A stretch of DNA of 64,000 nt from Garcia nutans. Taxonomy: Eukaryota > Streptophyta > Magnoliopsida > Malpighiales > Euphorbiaceae. The translations under genes were made by a program, and so were the position numbers. Of this stretch, positions 18,035 to 28,393 are shown piece by piece (position 1 is the first letter of the stretch; each line of letters opens with the position of its first letter). The DNA is taken from assembly GCA_947685225.1 (NCBI GenBank), contig CANTUV010000004.1:14229001-14293000 (forward strand), in the 5' to 3' direction. Below the pieces are notes generated by a model. It had not been told where the DNA came from. It saw only the letters and a list, made by a program, of their open reading frames with translations, and did no database searches.

Positions 18035-21000
18035 TCAAAATTGTCTTGCAGGTATGCCTAAAATCTACTACCAATGAAAGCACATGGCTTGTGGATAGTG
18101 GATGCTCAAGGCATATGACTGGAAATGCAAAGCTCTTTACAAGTATTACCTATAAACATGGAGGTAACGTAACTTTTGGAAACAATGCTAAAGGAAAAAT
18201 TCTTGGTGTTGGCTCCATTGGTTCCATTGGTAAGGATTTAATTGAAGATGTATGGCTTGTTGATGGTTTGAAACATAACTTGCTAAGTGTTAGTCAACTT
18301 TGTGATAAAGCATACACTGTCAAGTTTGATTCCAAGGAATGCAAGATCACGAATTCAAATGATGTTATCATATTTAAGGGCACTAGAACAAACAACACTT
18401 ACAATGTCAGCATACATTCAAATCATACATGTTTAATGTCCACTAATAATGATGCATGGTTATGGCATAGAAGACTAGGACATGCTGGTATGGATCAATT
18501 GAAATATATTTGTAATGAGAACTTAGTTGATGGCTTACCTAAGATAAAATATGAAAAAGATAAAATTTGTAAACCTTGTCAACATGGTAAGCAACATAAA
18601 AGCTCATTTAAATCAAAGAGTGTTATAAGCACCTCTAGACCTTTAGAGCTCATTCATTTAGATTTGTTTGGACCAAATAGAGTTACAAGCTTAGGAGGCA
18701 AATCATATGCATTTGTTCTTGTTGATGACTACTCTAGATTCACATGGGTTAATTTCTTAGCTCAAAAGAATGAAACCTTTAATTACTTCAAAACCTTTGC
18801 AAAAAGAGTTCAAAATGAAAAAGGATATGTGATCACATCTATTAGAAGTGATCATGGCAAAGAATTTGAAAATGAAAACTTTGAAAACTTTTGCAATGAA
18901 ATTGGCATTTCACACAATTTTTCTGCTCCTAGAACTCCACAGCAAAATGGTGTAGTTGAAAGGAAAAATAGAACTTTAATTGAAATGGCTAGAACAATGC
19001 TCAACGAATATGATTTACCATCTTATTTTTGGGCGGAAGCCGTTAATACAGCTTGTTACATTGCAAATCGTGTTTATAAAAGGCATTTAACTAATAAAAC
19101 TTCTTATGAGCTATGGAATGGAAGAATACCCAGAATTGGATATTTTAGAGTATTTGGATGCAAATGCTTCATATTGAATACCAAGGATAATCTTGGAAAA
19201 TTCTCATCCAAATCAGATGAAGGCATATTCTTAGGATATTCATCATATAGCAAAGCATATAGGGTATTTAACATGAAAACTCTAGTTATAGAAGAATCAA
19301 TGCATGTTGTATTTGATGAATCATCTAAACTTGATCAAAAGAAAGGTATTTCTTTCAATGACCCTGCAGGTACTCTTGAACCTCTTGAATCTATTGATGT
19401 TCCAAAGATCAATCAACTTGAAGAAGAGTCTCAAGATCTACCTAAGGATTGGCAATACAAGAAAGATCATCCAAAGGAACTCATCATTGGAGAAACATCA
19501 AAGGGAGTAACTACTAGATCTAAAATTAATCACGTTGATGTTAATTTTGCTTTTGTTTCTCAAATTGAACCAAAAAATGTTGAGGAAGCTTTAAATGATG
19601 AAAATTGGATAACTGCAATGCAAGATGAACTTAATCAATTTGAAAGAAATAATGTTTGGCAACTTACTCCTAGACCTATAGATCATTCTACAATAGGATG
19701 CAAATGGGTTTATAGGAATAAGCTTGATGAAAATGGTCACATCATTAGAAATAAAGCAAGATTGGTAGCCAAAGGTTATAATCAAGAAGAAGGTATTGAC
19801 TATGATGAAACCTTTGCCCCCGTAGCTAGATTGGAAGCTATTAGAATATTACTTGCTTTTGCATGTCATATGAATTTTAAGCTTTATCAAATGGATGTTA
19901 AAAGTGCATTTCTAAATGGACTCATAAATGAAGAAGTTTATGTTGAACAACCTCCTGGTTTTGAAAACTACAAATTTCCTGATCATGTTTTCAAACTTAC
20001 CAAAGCTTTATATGGATTAAAGCAAGCACCTAGAGCTTGGTATGATAAACTTAGTGCATATTTGCTTGAAAATGGTTTTTCAAAAGGAAAAGTAGACACA
20101 ACTCTTTTTGTTAAAAAGAATAAGCACAACATTTTGATTGTACAAATTTATGTGGATGACATAATATTTGGAGCTACTAATGAAGCCCTGTGCAAAGAAT
20201 TTGCTTCTTGTATGACTAGGGAATTTGAAATGAGCATGATGGGTGAACTCAAGTTTTTCCTTGGACTGCAAGTCAAGCAATGTAAAGATGGGATCTTCAT
20301 CAACCAATCCAAATATACAAAAGAACTCATCAAGAAATTTGGAATGGATGGCTGCAAAACTAGCAAAACTCCTATGAGCACATCATTGAAATTAGGTAAA
20401 GATGATAATGGTAAAGCAGTAGATGAGAAGAAATATCGAGGTATCATCGGATCACTACTTTACTTAACTGCTTCTAGGCCTGATATAATGTATAGTGTAT
20501 GTCTATGTGCTAGATTTCAAACCTGTCCTAAAGAATCACACTTGAATGCCACTAAAAGAATCTTGAAATATTTGAGTGGTACAATGCATTTAGGACTTTG
20601 GTATCCTAAGAATACATCATTTCATATTATAGGATTTTCAGATGCAGATTATGCTGGTAGTATCTTAGATAGGAAGAGCACAACAGGAGCATGTCACTTT
20701 CTTGGTAATTGTCTAGTTTCTTGGCATAGTAAGAAACAAGCATCGGTTGCTTTATCCACAACGGAAGCAGAATATGTTGCAGCATGTTTTTGTTGCACAC
20801 AAGTATTATGGATGAAACAACAATTGCTTGACTATGGTAAAGTGTTTAACAATATCTCCATTAAATGTGACAACACTAGTGCTATCAATTTGTCTAAGAA
20901 TCCTATCCAACATTCTAGATCCAAACACATAGATATTAGACATCATTTCTTAAGGGAAAATGTACAAAATCAGAACATAATCTTAGAATTCATAGATACA

Positions 21001-21102
21001 GAAAATCAACTTGCTGATGTCTTTACAAAACCCTTGAATGAAGATAGACTTAACTTCATAAAACTCAATTTAGGAATGATTGATGGAATAACTTTGAATT
21101 AA
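18031..21102 (+). CDS. pol: copia Pol polyprotein, 1023 aa (PR-INT-RT-RNase H)
   Basis: Intact frame with all copia domains in order. Protease: DSGCSRHMTG at residues 22-31. Pre-integrase zinc finger: HRRLGH to CKPCQHGK. Integrase core: IHLDLFGP, IRSDHGKEFE and PQQNGVVERKNRTL, giving the D,D,E residues. RT: WITAMQDELNQF, YQMDVKSAFLNG and the catalytic IYVDDIIFG. RNase H: GFSDADYAGS, then STTEAEY and a final DVFTKPL. No stop or frameshift is seen. The frame differs from gag and starts on an ATG overlapping the gag stop, so expression needs frameshifting or termination-reinitiation. It copies the element RNA and inserts the cDNA. Confidence 0.96.
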   Translation: MIKIVLQVCLKSTTNESTWLVDSGCSRHMTGNAKLFTSITYKHGGNVTFGNNAKGKILGVGSIGSIGKDLIEDVWLVDGLKHNLLSVSQLCDKAYTVKFDSKECKITNSNDVIIFKGTRTNNTYNVSIHSNHTCLMSTNNDAWLWHRRLGHAGMDQLKYICNENLVDGLPKIKYEKDKICKPCQHGKQHKSSFKSKSVISTSRPLELIHLDLFGPNRVTSLGGKSYAFVLVDDYSRFTWVNFLAQKNETFNYFKTFAKRVQNEKGYVITSIRSDHGKEFENENFENFCNEIGISHNFSAPRTPQQNGVVERKNRTLIEMARTMLNEYDLPSYFWAEAVNTACYIANRVYKRHLTNKTSYELWNGRIPRIGYFRVFGCKCFILNTKDNLGKFSSKSDEGIFLGYSSYSKAYRVFNMKTLVIEESMHVVFDESSKLDQKKGISFNDPAGTLEPLESIDVPKINQLEEESQDLPKDWQYKKDHPKELIIGETSKGVTTRSKINHVDVNFAFVSQIEPKNVEEALNDENWITAMQDELNQFERNNVWQLTPRPIDHSTIGCKWVYRNKLDENGHIIRNKARLVAKGYNQEEGIDYDETFAPVARLEAIRILLAFACHMNFKLYQMDVKSAFLNGLINEEVYVEQPPGFENYKFPDHVFKLTKALYGLKQAPRAWYDKLSAYLLENGFSKGKVDTTLFVKKNKHNILIVQIYVDDIIFGATNEALCKEFASCMTREFEMSMMGELKFFLGLQVKQCKDGIFINQSKYTKELIKKFGMDGCKTSKTPMSTSLKLGKDDNGKAVDEKKYRGIIGSLLYLTASRPDIMYSVCLCARFQTCPKESHLNATKRILKYLSGTMHLGLWYPKNTSFHIIGFSDADYAGSILDRKSTTGACHFLGNCLVSWHSKKQASVALSTTEAEYVAACFCCTQVLWMKQQLLDYGKVFNNISIKCDNTSAINLSKNPIQHSRSKHIDIRHHFLRENVQNQNIILEFIDTENQLADVFTKPLNEDRLNFIKLNLGMIDGITLN

Positions 21103-21194
21103 TTATCTTCCAATGAAGTTTCTATGTGCATGCAGTTAATTCTTTAACACATTAGAAATGTCATTCCATCTTTCCTTGAAATTTTCATTTTTTT

Positions 21195-21450
21195 AAGTTT
21201 ATCGCGGTCGCTCCAGTGTTATTTCGCGATCGCTATTTCGTCTGCCAGTTTCATTCAATAAAAATCTCTGTGCGCGGTCGAGAAAATTTGTGCGCGGCCG
21301 CACCAATTTGAATAGTTTCGACCGTTACAGACAATTTCTTTCCTTGCGAGCGTACCTATCTTACTAATGGTCGCTAGACCACATGTCGCGATCGCACCTT
21401 GATAAATATGCGACCGCACCCTGTACACTCTGCTCGAAAATTTATAACCG
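21195..21450 (+). promoter_or_regulatory. Second CGACCG/CGGTCG motif cluster, upstream of the third ORF
   Basis: Between pol and the third ORF lie CGGTCG at about 21204 and 21277, CGACCG at about 21319 and 21411, and close variants (GCGATCGC, GCGCGGCCGC, GGTCGC). This is the motif family of the LTR U3. A TATA-like TATTTAAG follows near 21520, about 130 bp before the ATG at 21655. A private promoter for the third ORF is a reasonable inference, not shown. Confidence 0.5.
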
Positions 21451-21654
21451 TTGGCTGTGTGACAGGTCGCAATTCTTGATTTTCAACAGTCTTAAACGGC
21501 TATTTTCGTTATTTCATCTATTTAAGAGCATAATAAATCATTTTCTTTGATATTTTGCTTCTGAAAACTTTCTGAAACCCTAAAATTTACTCATCATCAT
21601 CTGTCATTCATTTGAACCTCTGTTTTCCTGCTCTCATCTGTTCTTTCTGTTTCA

Positions 21655-23052
21655 ATGGCTCCCAAAAGAAAAACCACTTCCAAAATTAAGGGTCAAGCCA
21701 AAAGAGTTCCAGGAATAACCATTAGAGAACCTGTTGTTGAACCTCCATCTCCTCCACAATCAAAAAGGGGTGAGAAAATTCACAAACCTCATCACCAAAC
21801 CACTGAGGAAGACATTAGGTATGCCATGCTAAAGAAGAAGAAGGTTGAAGGCACCAAATCACCTTTTGGTGGGATGCTGTCTGCCTTGGGCATCAAGGAC
21901 GAAATTGAAGGATTGTTGGATGTCCTTGGATGGAGAAATTTTGTCTTTCCAGAAGAGGTAGGTTACTCTAGTCTAAGTAAGGAGTTTCTAATGTCATTCC
22001 AGATAGAGAAGAGTGCAAACTCTGCACTAGGGTGGTATGGGGTTAGGTTCAAACTCTTTGATCAGTATCAATTCTTAACCCTTGAAGATTTTGGCAGAAT
22101 TTGGAACTTCCCTTCTGAAGGTATAACCTCCTACAATGACCAAATCTTCTCAAACCCAACCCTTTCTGATTTCTGGCGAGAAATTTCCATTGAAACTTCC
22201 TTTGAAAAGGAATCTAAAGCCAAGCACATCAAATCTCTCACCCACTGGATGCTCCATAGGATTATCACCTATACCATTCACCAAAGAGCAGATGGGAATG
22301 AGAAAGTAACCAAGAGAGACCTTATCTTTCTCTATGCTTTCACCCACAACATCAAAATCAACACCACCAAGTTCTTGATTGATACATTTTATCATCATGC
22401 TGTTACAAGAACTGGTACCTTCTTCCTATCCTCTCAAGTTACTCAAATAGCTAGGCACCTAAACCTTCTGAATGATTTGAACTTAGCTACTTTGAGGAAC
22501 CCTTTCACTCTAGCCTCCAATGCTATCACAATGGATTACTTAGAGCATGCTGGTTGTGTAAGGAAGATAGAAGGATCATATGTATACTGCTATGGCAAGA
22601 AAGGAGTTATGGATAAACAAAAGAAAAGGCCAAGGTATACAATTGAGGAAGAGGGAGATTCTGTAGAAGTTGCTGTAGAACTACCCCCAAAAGCAACTTC
22701 ATCAAAAGCTGCTCAAGAAACTCCTTTATCCTCCACAACTCTCATCCTCCAAGCTATCAAGACTCTCTCAAGGAAACTCTCTAAGTTCAAGAAGAGTGTC
22801 TCCAAGAGATTCCAGCACTTAAACAAAAGGATAGACCTTATATCTCACATGCACCATGATCTTTATGACATGCAAGGCAAATTGGACTTGCCTCAATGCA
22901 ACCTTGAAGATTGGGATATAAGTGATCACACACAAAGCATTGCTGAAGAAGAAGAGTCTATTAGCACTAGCTCTGCCTCTGTTGCACCTCAAGATAAGGG
23001 GAAAGCTCCTTTAGTTGAAGAAGAGTTAGAGTTAGATGATGACTCAGAATAG
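21655..23052 (+). CDS. Third ORF of the copia element, 465 aa, function unknown
   Basis: An intact 465-codon frame begins MAPKRKTTSKIKGQAKR, a strongly basic stretch resembling a nuclear localisation signal. Residues of about 60-290 form one globular region (LLDVLGWRNFVFPEEVGYS, VRFKLFDQYQFLTLEDFGRI, then HWMLHRIITYTIHQR and KRDLIFLYAFTHNIKINT). Its layout reminds me of the ATHILA ORF-1 / putative plant transposon protein family. A basic helical stretch (LSRKLSKFKKSVSKRFQHL) and an acidic serine-rich tail ending in ELELDDDSE follow. There is no signal peptide or membrane segment, so it does not look like a classical envelope, although it occupies the place of the env-like ORF of Sireviruses. 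Its intactness in a young element suggests a selected role. Confidence 0.8.
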   Translation: MAPKRKTTSKIKGQAKRVPGITIREPVVEPPSPPQSKRGEKIHKPHHQTTEEDIRYAMLKKKKVEGTKSPFGGMLSALGIKDEIEGLLDVLGWRNFVFPEEVGYSSLSKEFLMSFQIEKSANSALGWYGVRFKLFDQYQFLTLEDFGRIWNFPSEGITSYNDQIFSNPTLSDFWREISIETSFEKESKAKHIKSLTHWMLHRIITYTIHQRADGNEKVTKRDLIFLYAFTHNIKINTTKFLIDTFYHHAVTRTGTFFLSSQVTQIARHLNLLNDLNLATLRNPFTLASNAITMDYLEHAGCVRKIEGSYVYCYGKKGVMDKQKKRPRYTIEEEGDSVEVAVELPPKATSSKAAQETPLSSTTLILQAIKTLSRKLSKFKKSVSKRFQHLNKRIDLISHMHHDLYDMQGKLDLPQCNLEDWDISDHTQSIAEEEESISTSSASVAPQDKGKAPLVEEELELDDDSE

Positions 23053-23544
23053 CTTAGCTTTAGTTTGTTCTTGTTTGCATTTTCATGTGTTTACTGCTTC
23101 ATTTTTTGCTTTGCACTTTCTGCTTTGTACTTTCCATTTTAATATATATAATGTTCATATATACTTTGGTACTTTCCCTTTCATTGTTTAGTTAATAATT
23201 TTGCTTAACAATTGTTTCATTTTGCCTATGACAATGGGGGAGAAGAAAATACCAAACCAAAATGGAATGAATGAACCAATAAGAGGAAAACAAGAATAAG
23301 AACAATAATGGGAGAAAAATTTACAATAAGGGAGAAATGTTTGCATTCAAACAATAACATTTGCACCAAGATAAACTAATAATCACAATGCTCTTACATT
23401 CAAACAATAACATTTGCACCAAGATAAACTAATAATCACAATGCTCTTAACCATGATTGTTGCATATGTTAAGGGGGAGCATTTTAGACTTATTATTTTT
23501 CTCATCATTCCATTTGAATTGTCAAAAGTCAAAATGGGGGAGAT
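23053..23544 (+). other. Region between the third ORF and the 3' LTR, with a 53-bp tandem duplication
   Basis: AT-rich, non-coding. An exact 53-bp unit is repeated head to tail at 23344-23396 and 23397-23449. Short GGGGGAG and GGGAGAA blocks recur (23236, 23310, 23330, 23472). The polypurine tract proper (GGGGGAGA, 23536-23543) lies against the LTR. Confidence 0.85.
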
Positions 23545-24945
23545 TGTTAGACAAATGATCTTAATTTTGATCCTTGACAACTCAAATGGATGATCTATTT
23601 AACTTGTGTTTGAGAAATCTTGTTGCAGGATTAGGTTATTTCAATTAAAGGTGAACAGAACATTTATCGCGGTCGCACCTCACCTTAATACGACCGCTCC
23701 AAGTAATTACAGAATGAAACCTTGTCACAGTAGGTTTCGCGGTCAGAAGTTCGACCTCAGTCGCGACCGCTCCTACAGAATAGCGACCGGCCAAATATGT
23801 GCACAACCGCTACTCAAGGAATTTAAATCATTACAATCACAGTAAGATTCGCGGTGACAAGAACGGTGAATGACTCGACCTCGCTAACCACTTTAGCGAC
23901 CGCCCCATTCAAAGTCGCGACCGCCCAACAATTCAAGAAGAAATTGCTTAAAGAGACAGTAGTGTTCGCGTCCTCAGGTGCGTCCAGAAGTTCGACGCGA
24001 GAATATGAGTTCGACCGCGAAAAGCTACTAAGGGCGACCGCGAGATTCAAATTAAGGCGGACATATCTTTTGCCCTGTCAGAAAATGACACGTGACATGA
24101 CCGTTGTAGTCCCACTTCAGTATTCAAAAAAGGGCGACCGCACTTTGTGATGCGCGACCGTCCCGACAAACACAGCATGGGCAAGAAACGGTCCGACAAA
24201 CACATCATGGGCAAGATTCCAGCTGCAGAGCACTAAAATTCGACCGTTGAAGATTTTTTAAAAGTAGCGACCGTCCCTGGTTAAAAGGACGACCGCTTGA
24301 AGCATGAGCGCGACCATCCTTGTATGAAGGGCGACCGCGAAGTGCTTCGGACAGTTTAAGTAAAGAGGTCTAATCTGCCAAGACTTTATTCTCAACATCA
24401 ATAACGGCTAGTAAGACCACATTGGCTATAAATACAAAGTTTCTATGAGAAAACAAAAGAGAGACAACATTGAGAAAAGATTTTCATAGCCAAGCAACAA
24501 ATTTTCTTTTACTTAAACTTGTATTTGAATTGTTATGAATGTTAGGTGTTAGCATTAAAACACCAATTGTAAGGTTGTGAGAGTGAGCCTAAGAAAAACT
24601 CTTGTAAAGGTTGTGAGAGTGAGCCTAGTAAAACTCTTGTAAGTGGTTTGAGTGTTAGCCTTAGTAAAACACTTGTCAAGTTAGGTGTGAGCTTGTGAAA
24701 ACACCAAAGTTGGAAGTGAGCTTGTAAAAACTTCAAAGATTAGTGGAACCTTAACAAGTTGTTAAGGAAGTGGATGTAGGATTGAAGTAAATCCGAACCA
24801 CTATAAATCTTGTGTGTTCTTTCTTTCTTCAATTACTCAACCAACTCTATATTCCGCATTTCTTGTTTGTTGAGTTTTTTAAATTGTCATTACTTCTTGA
24901 GAAAACCAATTCACCCCCCCTCTTGGTTGCCATCTTGGGACAACA
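23545..24945 (+). repeat. 3' LTR of the copia element
   Basis: 1401 bp, the same length as the 5' LTR and identical in every part compared, including all incidental ORFs. It is followed at once by the target duplication GTATG, after which element A gag-pol resumes in the same sentence (VYVMQRQLDASAVIAG). Confidence 0.95.
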
Positions 24946-24950
24946 GTATG

Positions 24951-27900
24951 TGATGCAGAGGCAACTAGATGCTTCAGCAGTCATTGCGGGTACATTTTCT
25001 TTATTTGGCATTTCAGTTCTTGCTTTGATTGATCCAGGATCTACTCATTCATACATAAGTGCATCTATCTTGCCTGTGTCTGAATTGCATTCAGAGTCCT
25101 TATGATTTGATGTCTTGGTGACAAATCCTTTAGGGCATAGTGTGGTAGTTAGTAAGGTGCATTGTGATAGTTCAGTTGTGATGCAAGGTGAGGAGTTTCT
25201 TGGTGATTTGATTGAAATGCCTTTTAAGGAGTATGATTTAATTTTAGGTATGGATTGGTTGTCTAAGCATGGAGCTGTGGTAGACTGTCAAAAGAAGTGT
25301 GTTACCCTGAGAACCAGTGATGGTAGAAGTGTGATGGTATCTAGTGAACAGAGACAATTTGCATCATTGTTTGTATCAGCTGTTGCAACTAGAAAGTTGA
25401 TTAGAAAAGGGTGTGATGCTTATTTTGCTCATGTTGTGGATACCAGAGTAGTGGGTTCTCAACTTGATAGTATACCCACAGTTGCAGAATTTTCGGATGT
25501 TTTTCCGGAGGAGTTGCCAGGGCTACCTCCTGAGAGAGAGGTTGAGTTTGGTATCGATTTGTTGCCTGGTACCACTCCCATCTCTATTACTCCTTATCGA
25601 ATGGCACCTACTGAGTTGAGAGAGTTGAAGGTGCAGTTGCAGGAGTTGTTGGATAAAGGGTTTGTTCGCCCTAGTGTTTCTCCGTGGGGAGCTCCTGTTT
25701 TGTTTGTGAAGAAGAAGGATGGTACTTTGAGATTGTGCATCGATTATAGGTAATTGAACAAGGTGACTATCAAGTATAAGTACCATTTGCGTAGGATAGA
25801 TGATCTCTTCGATCAGTTGAAGGGAGCAGCAGTGTTTTTCAAGATTGATTTGAGATCAGGGTACTATCAGTTGAGAGTCAGAGCTGAAGATGTTCCTAAG
25901 ACAGCTTTCCGCACAAGATATAGGCATTATGAGTTTTTAGTGATGCCTTTTGAATTGACGAATGCACCTGCAACTTTCATGGATTTGATGAATAGGGTGT
26001 TTAGGCCCTATCTAGATCAGTTTGTGGTGGTCTTCATTGATGATATTTTAGTGTATTTGCGTAATGAAGAGGATCATGGCAAGCATCTGCGGATTGTGTT
26101 GCAAATCTTGAGAGAGAAGCAATTATATGCTAAGCTGTCGAAGTGTGAGTTTTGGCTTGATCAAGTGACTTTTCTCGGTCATATAGTTTCAGCAGATGGT
26201 ATAAGAGTTGATCCGAATAAAGTTGAGGCCATTTTGAATTGGAGTCCACCGAAGTCTGTGACTGAAATTAGAAGTTTTCTGGGTTTGGCAGGCTATTATC
26301 GACGGTTTGTGAAAGGTTTTTCTTTGATAGCTACTCCACTCACCAGATTACTTCGGAAGGGAATTAGATTTGTGTGGACAGACCAGTGTCAAGCAAGCTT
26401 TGAGTAGTTGAAAGAAATGTTGACTCAAGCTCCTGTTCTTACTTTGCCTGTGGAAGATAAACCATATGTGATTTACAGTGATGCATCACATAATGGTTTC
26501 GGTTGTGTTTTGATGCAAGAGGGTAAACTCATAGCTTATGCTTCTCGGCAGTTGAAACCGCATGAGCTTAATTATCCGACGCATGATTTGGAGTTAGCAG
26601 CCATAGTTTTTGCTTTGAAGATTTGGCGACACTACTTGTATGGGAAGAAGTATTTCATTTACATGGATCATAAGAGTTTGAAATATTTGGGGGTTCAGAG
26701 AGAGCTTAATCTTTGGGAAAGACGATGGTTGGAGCTGATTAAAGATTACGACTGTTTGATTGATTATCATCCTGGTAAGGCAAATGTTTGCGGATTCCTT
26801 GAGTCGGAAGTCTTTGGCAGGTTTGACTGTTTATTCGCTCTCGTTGCTTGTTGAGTTGAGAGCATTGCATGCTAGTTTTGAATCATGTGATGATGGAGCC
26901 TTGTTAGCTCAGTTGCATTTGAGACCGGTATTGTTGGATCGGATTAAAGAGGCTCAATTGGTTGATGAGAAAATTCAGAAGATTGTTTCGGGTTGCCAGA
27001 AAGGAGAGAACCAAGTTTTTATATGAGAAAAGATGGTAGCCTTTGGTTCAAGGATAGATTGTGTGTTCCTGATGATGCAAGATTGAGAAAGATTATTTTG
27101 GAGGAAGCACATCAGTCGGTTTTTGCTATGCACCCTAGGAGTACCAAGATGTATTAGGATTTGAAGCAACATTACTGGTGGTTAGGTATGAAGAGGGACA
27201 TAGCGGAGTTTGTATCTAAATGTCTCACTTGTCAGAGGGTGAAAGCTGAGCATCAAGTTCCAACAGGGTTGCTCCAACCTTTATCAGTGCCTGAATAGAA
27301 ATGGGAACGTGTGACAATGGATTTTTTGTCTGGTTTGCCATTGACTCAGAAGAAGCACGATGCTATCTGGGTGATTGTTGATCAGTTGACGAAGACAACT
27401 CATTTTCTTCCAGTTAGAATGGACTATTCTCTTGAGAAGTTAGCTGAGTTGTATATCAGTGGGATAGTAAAGTTGCATGGAGTCCCAATTTCTTTAGTGT
27501 CTGATCGAGATCCCCGGTTTACTTCGAGATTTTGAAAAAGTTTACATGGTGCTTTGGGTTCTCGATTGCACTTTAGCACTGCTTTTCATCCACAGACAGA
27601 TGGGCAGTCACAGAGAGTGATATAGATTTTGGAGGACATGTTGAAAAGCTGTGTCATTGAATTCTCTGGAAGTTGGGATAGATTTTTGCCATTAATAGAA
27701 TTTGCTTATAACAATAGTTATCAGTCTAGTATTAAAATGGCACCTTATGAGGCATTGTATATTAGAAGATGCAGAACGCCTCTATGTTGGAATGAAGTTG
27801 GAGAAGGCAAATTGGTTGGTCCTGATTTGATTAAAGAAACGGAAGAGAAAGTGAAAATAATTCAGGATCGGTTGAAAGCAGCTTCAGATCGGCAAAAATC

Positions 27901-28347
27901 TTATTCAGATTTGAAGAGGAGAGACATAGAGTTTGATGTTGGAGATAAAGTATTTCTGAAAGTGTCTCCTTGAAAAAAAAATTTGAGATTTGGCCGCAAA
28001 GGGAAGCTAAGTCCTCGTTTTATTGGACCTTATAAGGTATTGGAGAGAGTGGGACCAGTTGCTTATCGAATTGCTTTGCCGCGAATTCACAATGTCTTCC
28101 ATGTTCTATGCTGCGGAGGTACAGATCAGACCCATCTCATGTTCTATCCGTTGAATCTATTGAGGTTAGTCCGGATCTAACTTTTAAAGAAGAACCAGTG
28201 GTTATTTTGGCACATAAAGTGAAAGAGTTGAGAAATAAGAAAGTGCCACTTGTAAAGGTTCTTTGAAAGAATCATGCGAAGAAAGAGGCAACTTGGGAGA
28301 GTGAGCAAGCAATGCGAGATCAGTATCCCCAGCTGTTTCAAAATTGA
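24951..28347 (+). pseudogene. pol of element A (PR-RT-RNase H-INT-chromodomain), broken
   Basis: Protease ALIDPGSTHSYIS is encoded at about 25020-25060. RT follows with VLFVKKKDGTLRLCIDYR, then FEFLVMPF-type text and VVFIDDILVY at about 26025-26055. RNase H begins at YVIYSDASHNGFGCVLMQ (26465). Integrase has a degenerate zinc finger (27110-27240) and TMDFLSGLPLTQKKHDAIWV (27315). The end carries FIGPYKVLERVGPVAYRIALP (28020) and a chromodomain-like tail. In-frame stops occur at about 25103, 25752, 26405, 27155, 27298, 27532, 27623, 27974 and 28264, plus a frameshift near 26790. Most stops are CAG/CAA to TAG/TAA or TGG to TGA/TAG. It is not functional. Confidence 0.92.
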
Positions 28348-28380
28348 GATCAGGTAATTTCGAGGATGAAATTTCTTTTT

Positions 28381-28390
28381 AGAGGGGGAG
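28381..28390 (+). other. Polypurine tract of element A
   Basis: AGAGGGGGAG lies three bases before the 3' LTR (TGTAATAT at 28394). It is the plus-strand primer site for reverse transcription. Confidence 0.88.
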
Positions 28391-28393
28391 AAT

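Larger units (their letters stand above)
14738..24945 (+). mobile_element. Young full-length Ty1/copia element (Sirevirus-like) with a third ORF
   Basis: A 10208-bp element has 1401-bp LTRs at 14738-16138 and 23545-24945, starting TGTTAGAC and ending GGGACAACA. The target duplication is GTATG (14733-14737 and 24946-24950). It has an iMet-tRNA primer site at 16141 and a polypurine tract at 23536-23543. Both LTRs have the same length and encode identical shadow ORFs; I found no difference in the parts compared, so the insertion is recent. Gag, pol and a third ORF are all open. Large coiled-coil gag, copia domain order (integrase before RT) and an extra ORF after pol are Sirevirus features. It probably is, or was until recently, able to transpose. 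Confidence 0.95.

Noticed and set aside
21655..23052. Classical envelope glycoprotein
   Set aside because: No signal peptide, transmembrane segment or cleavage site is visible.
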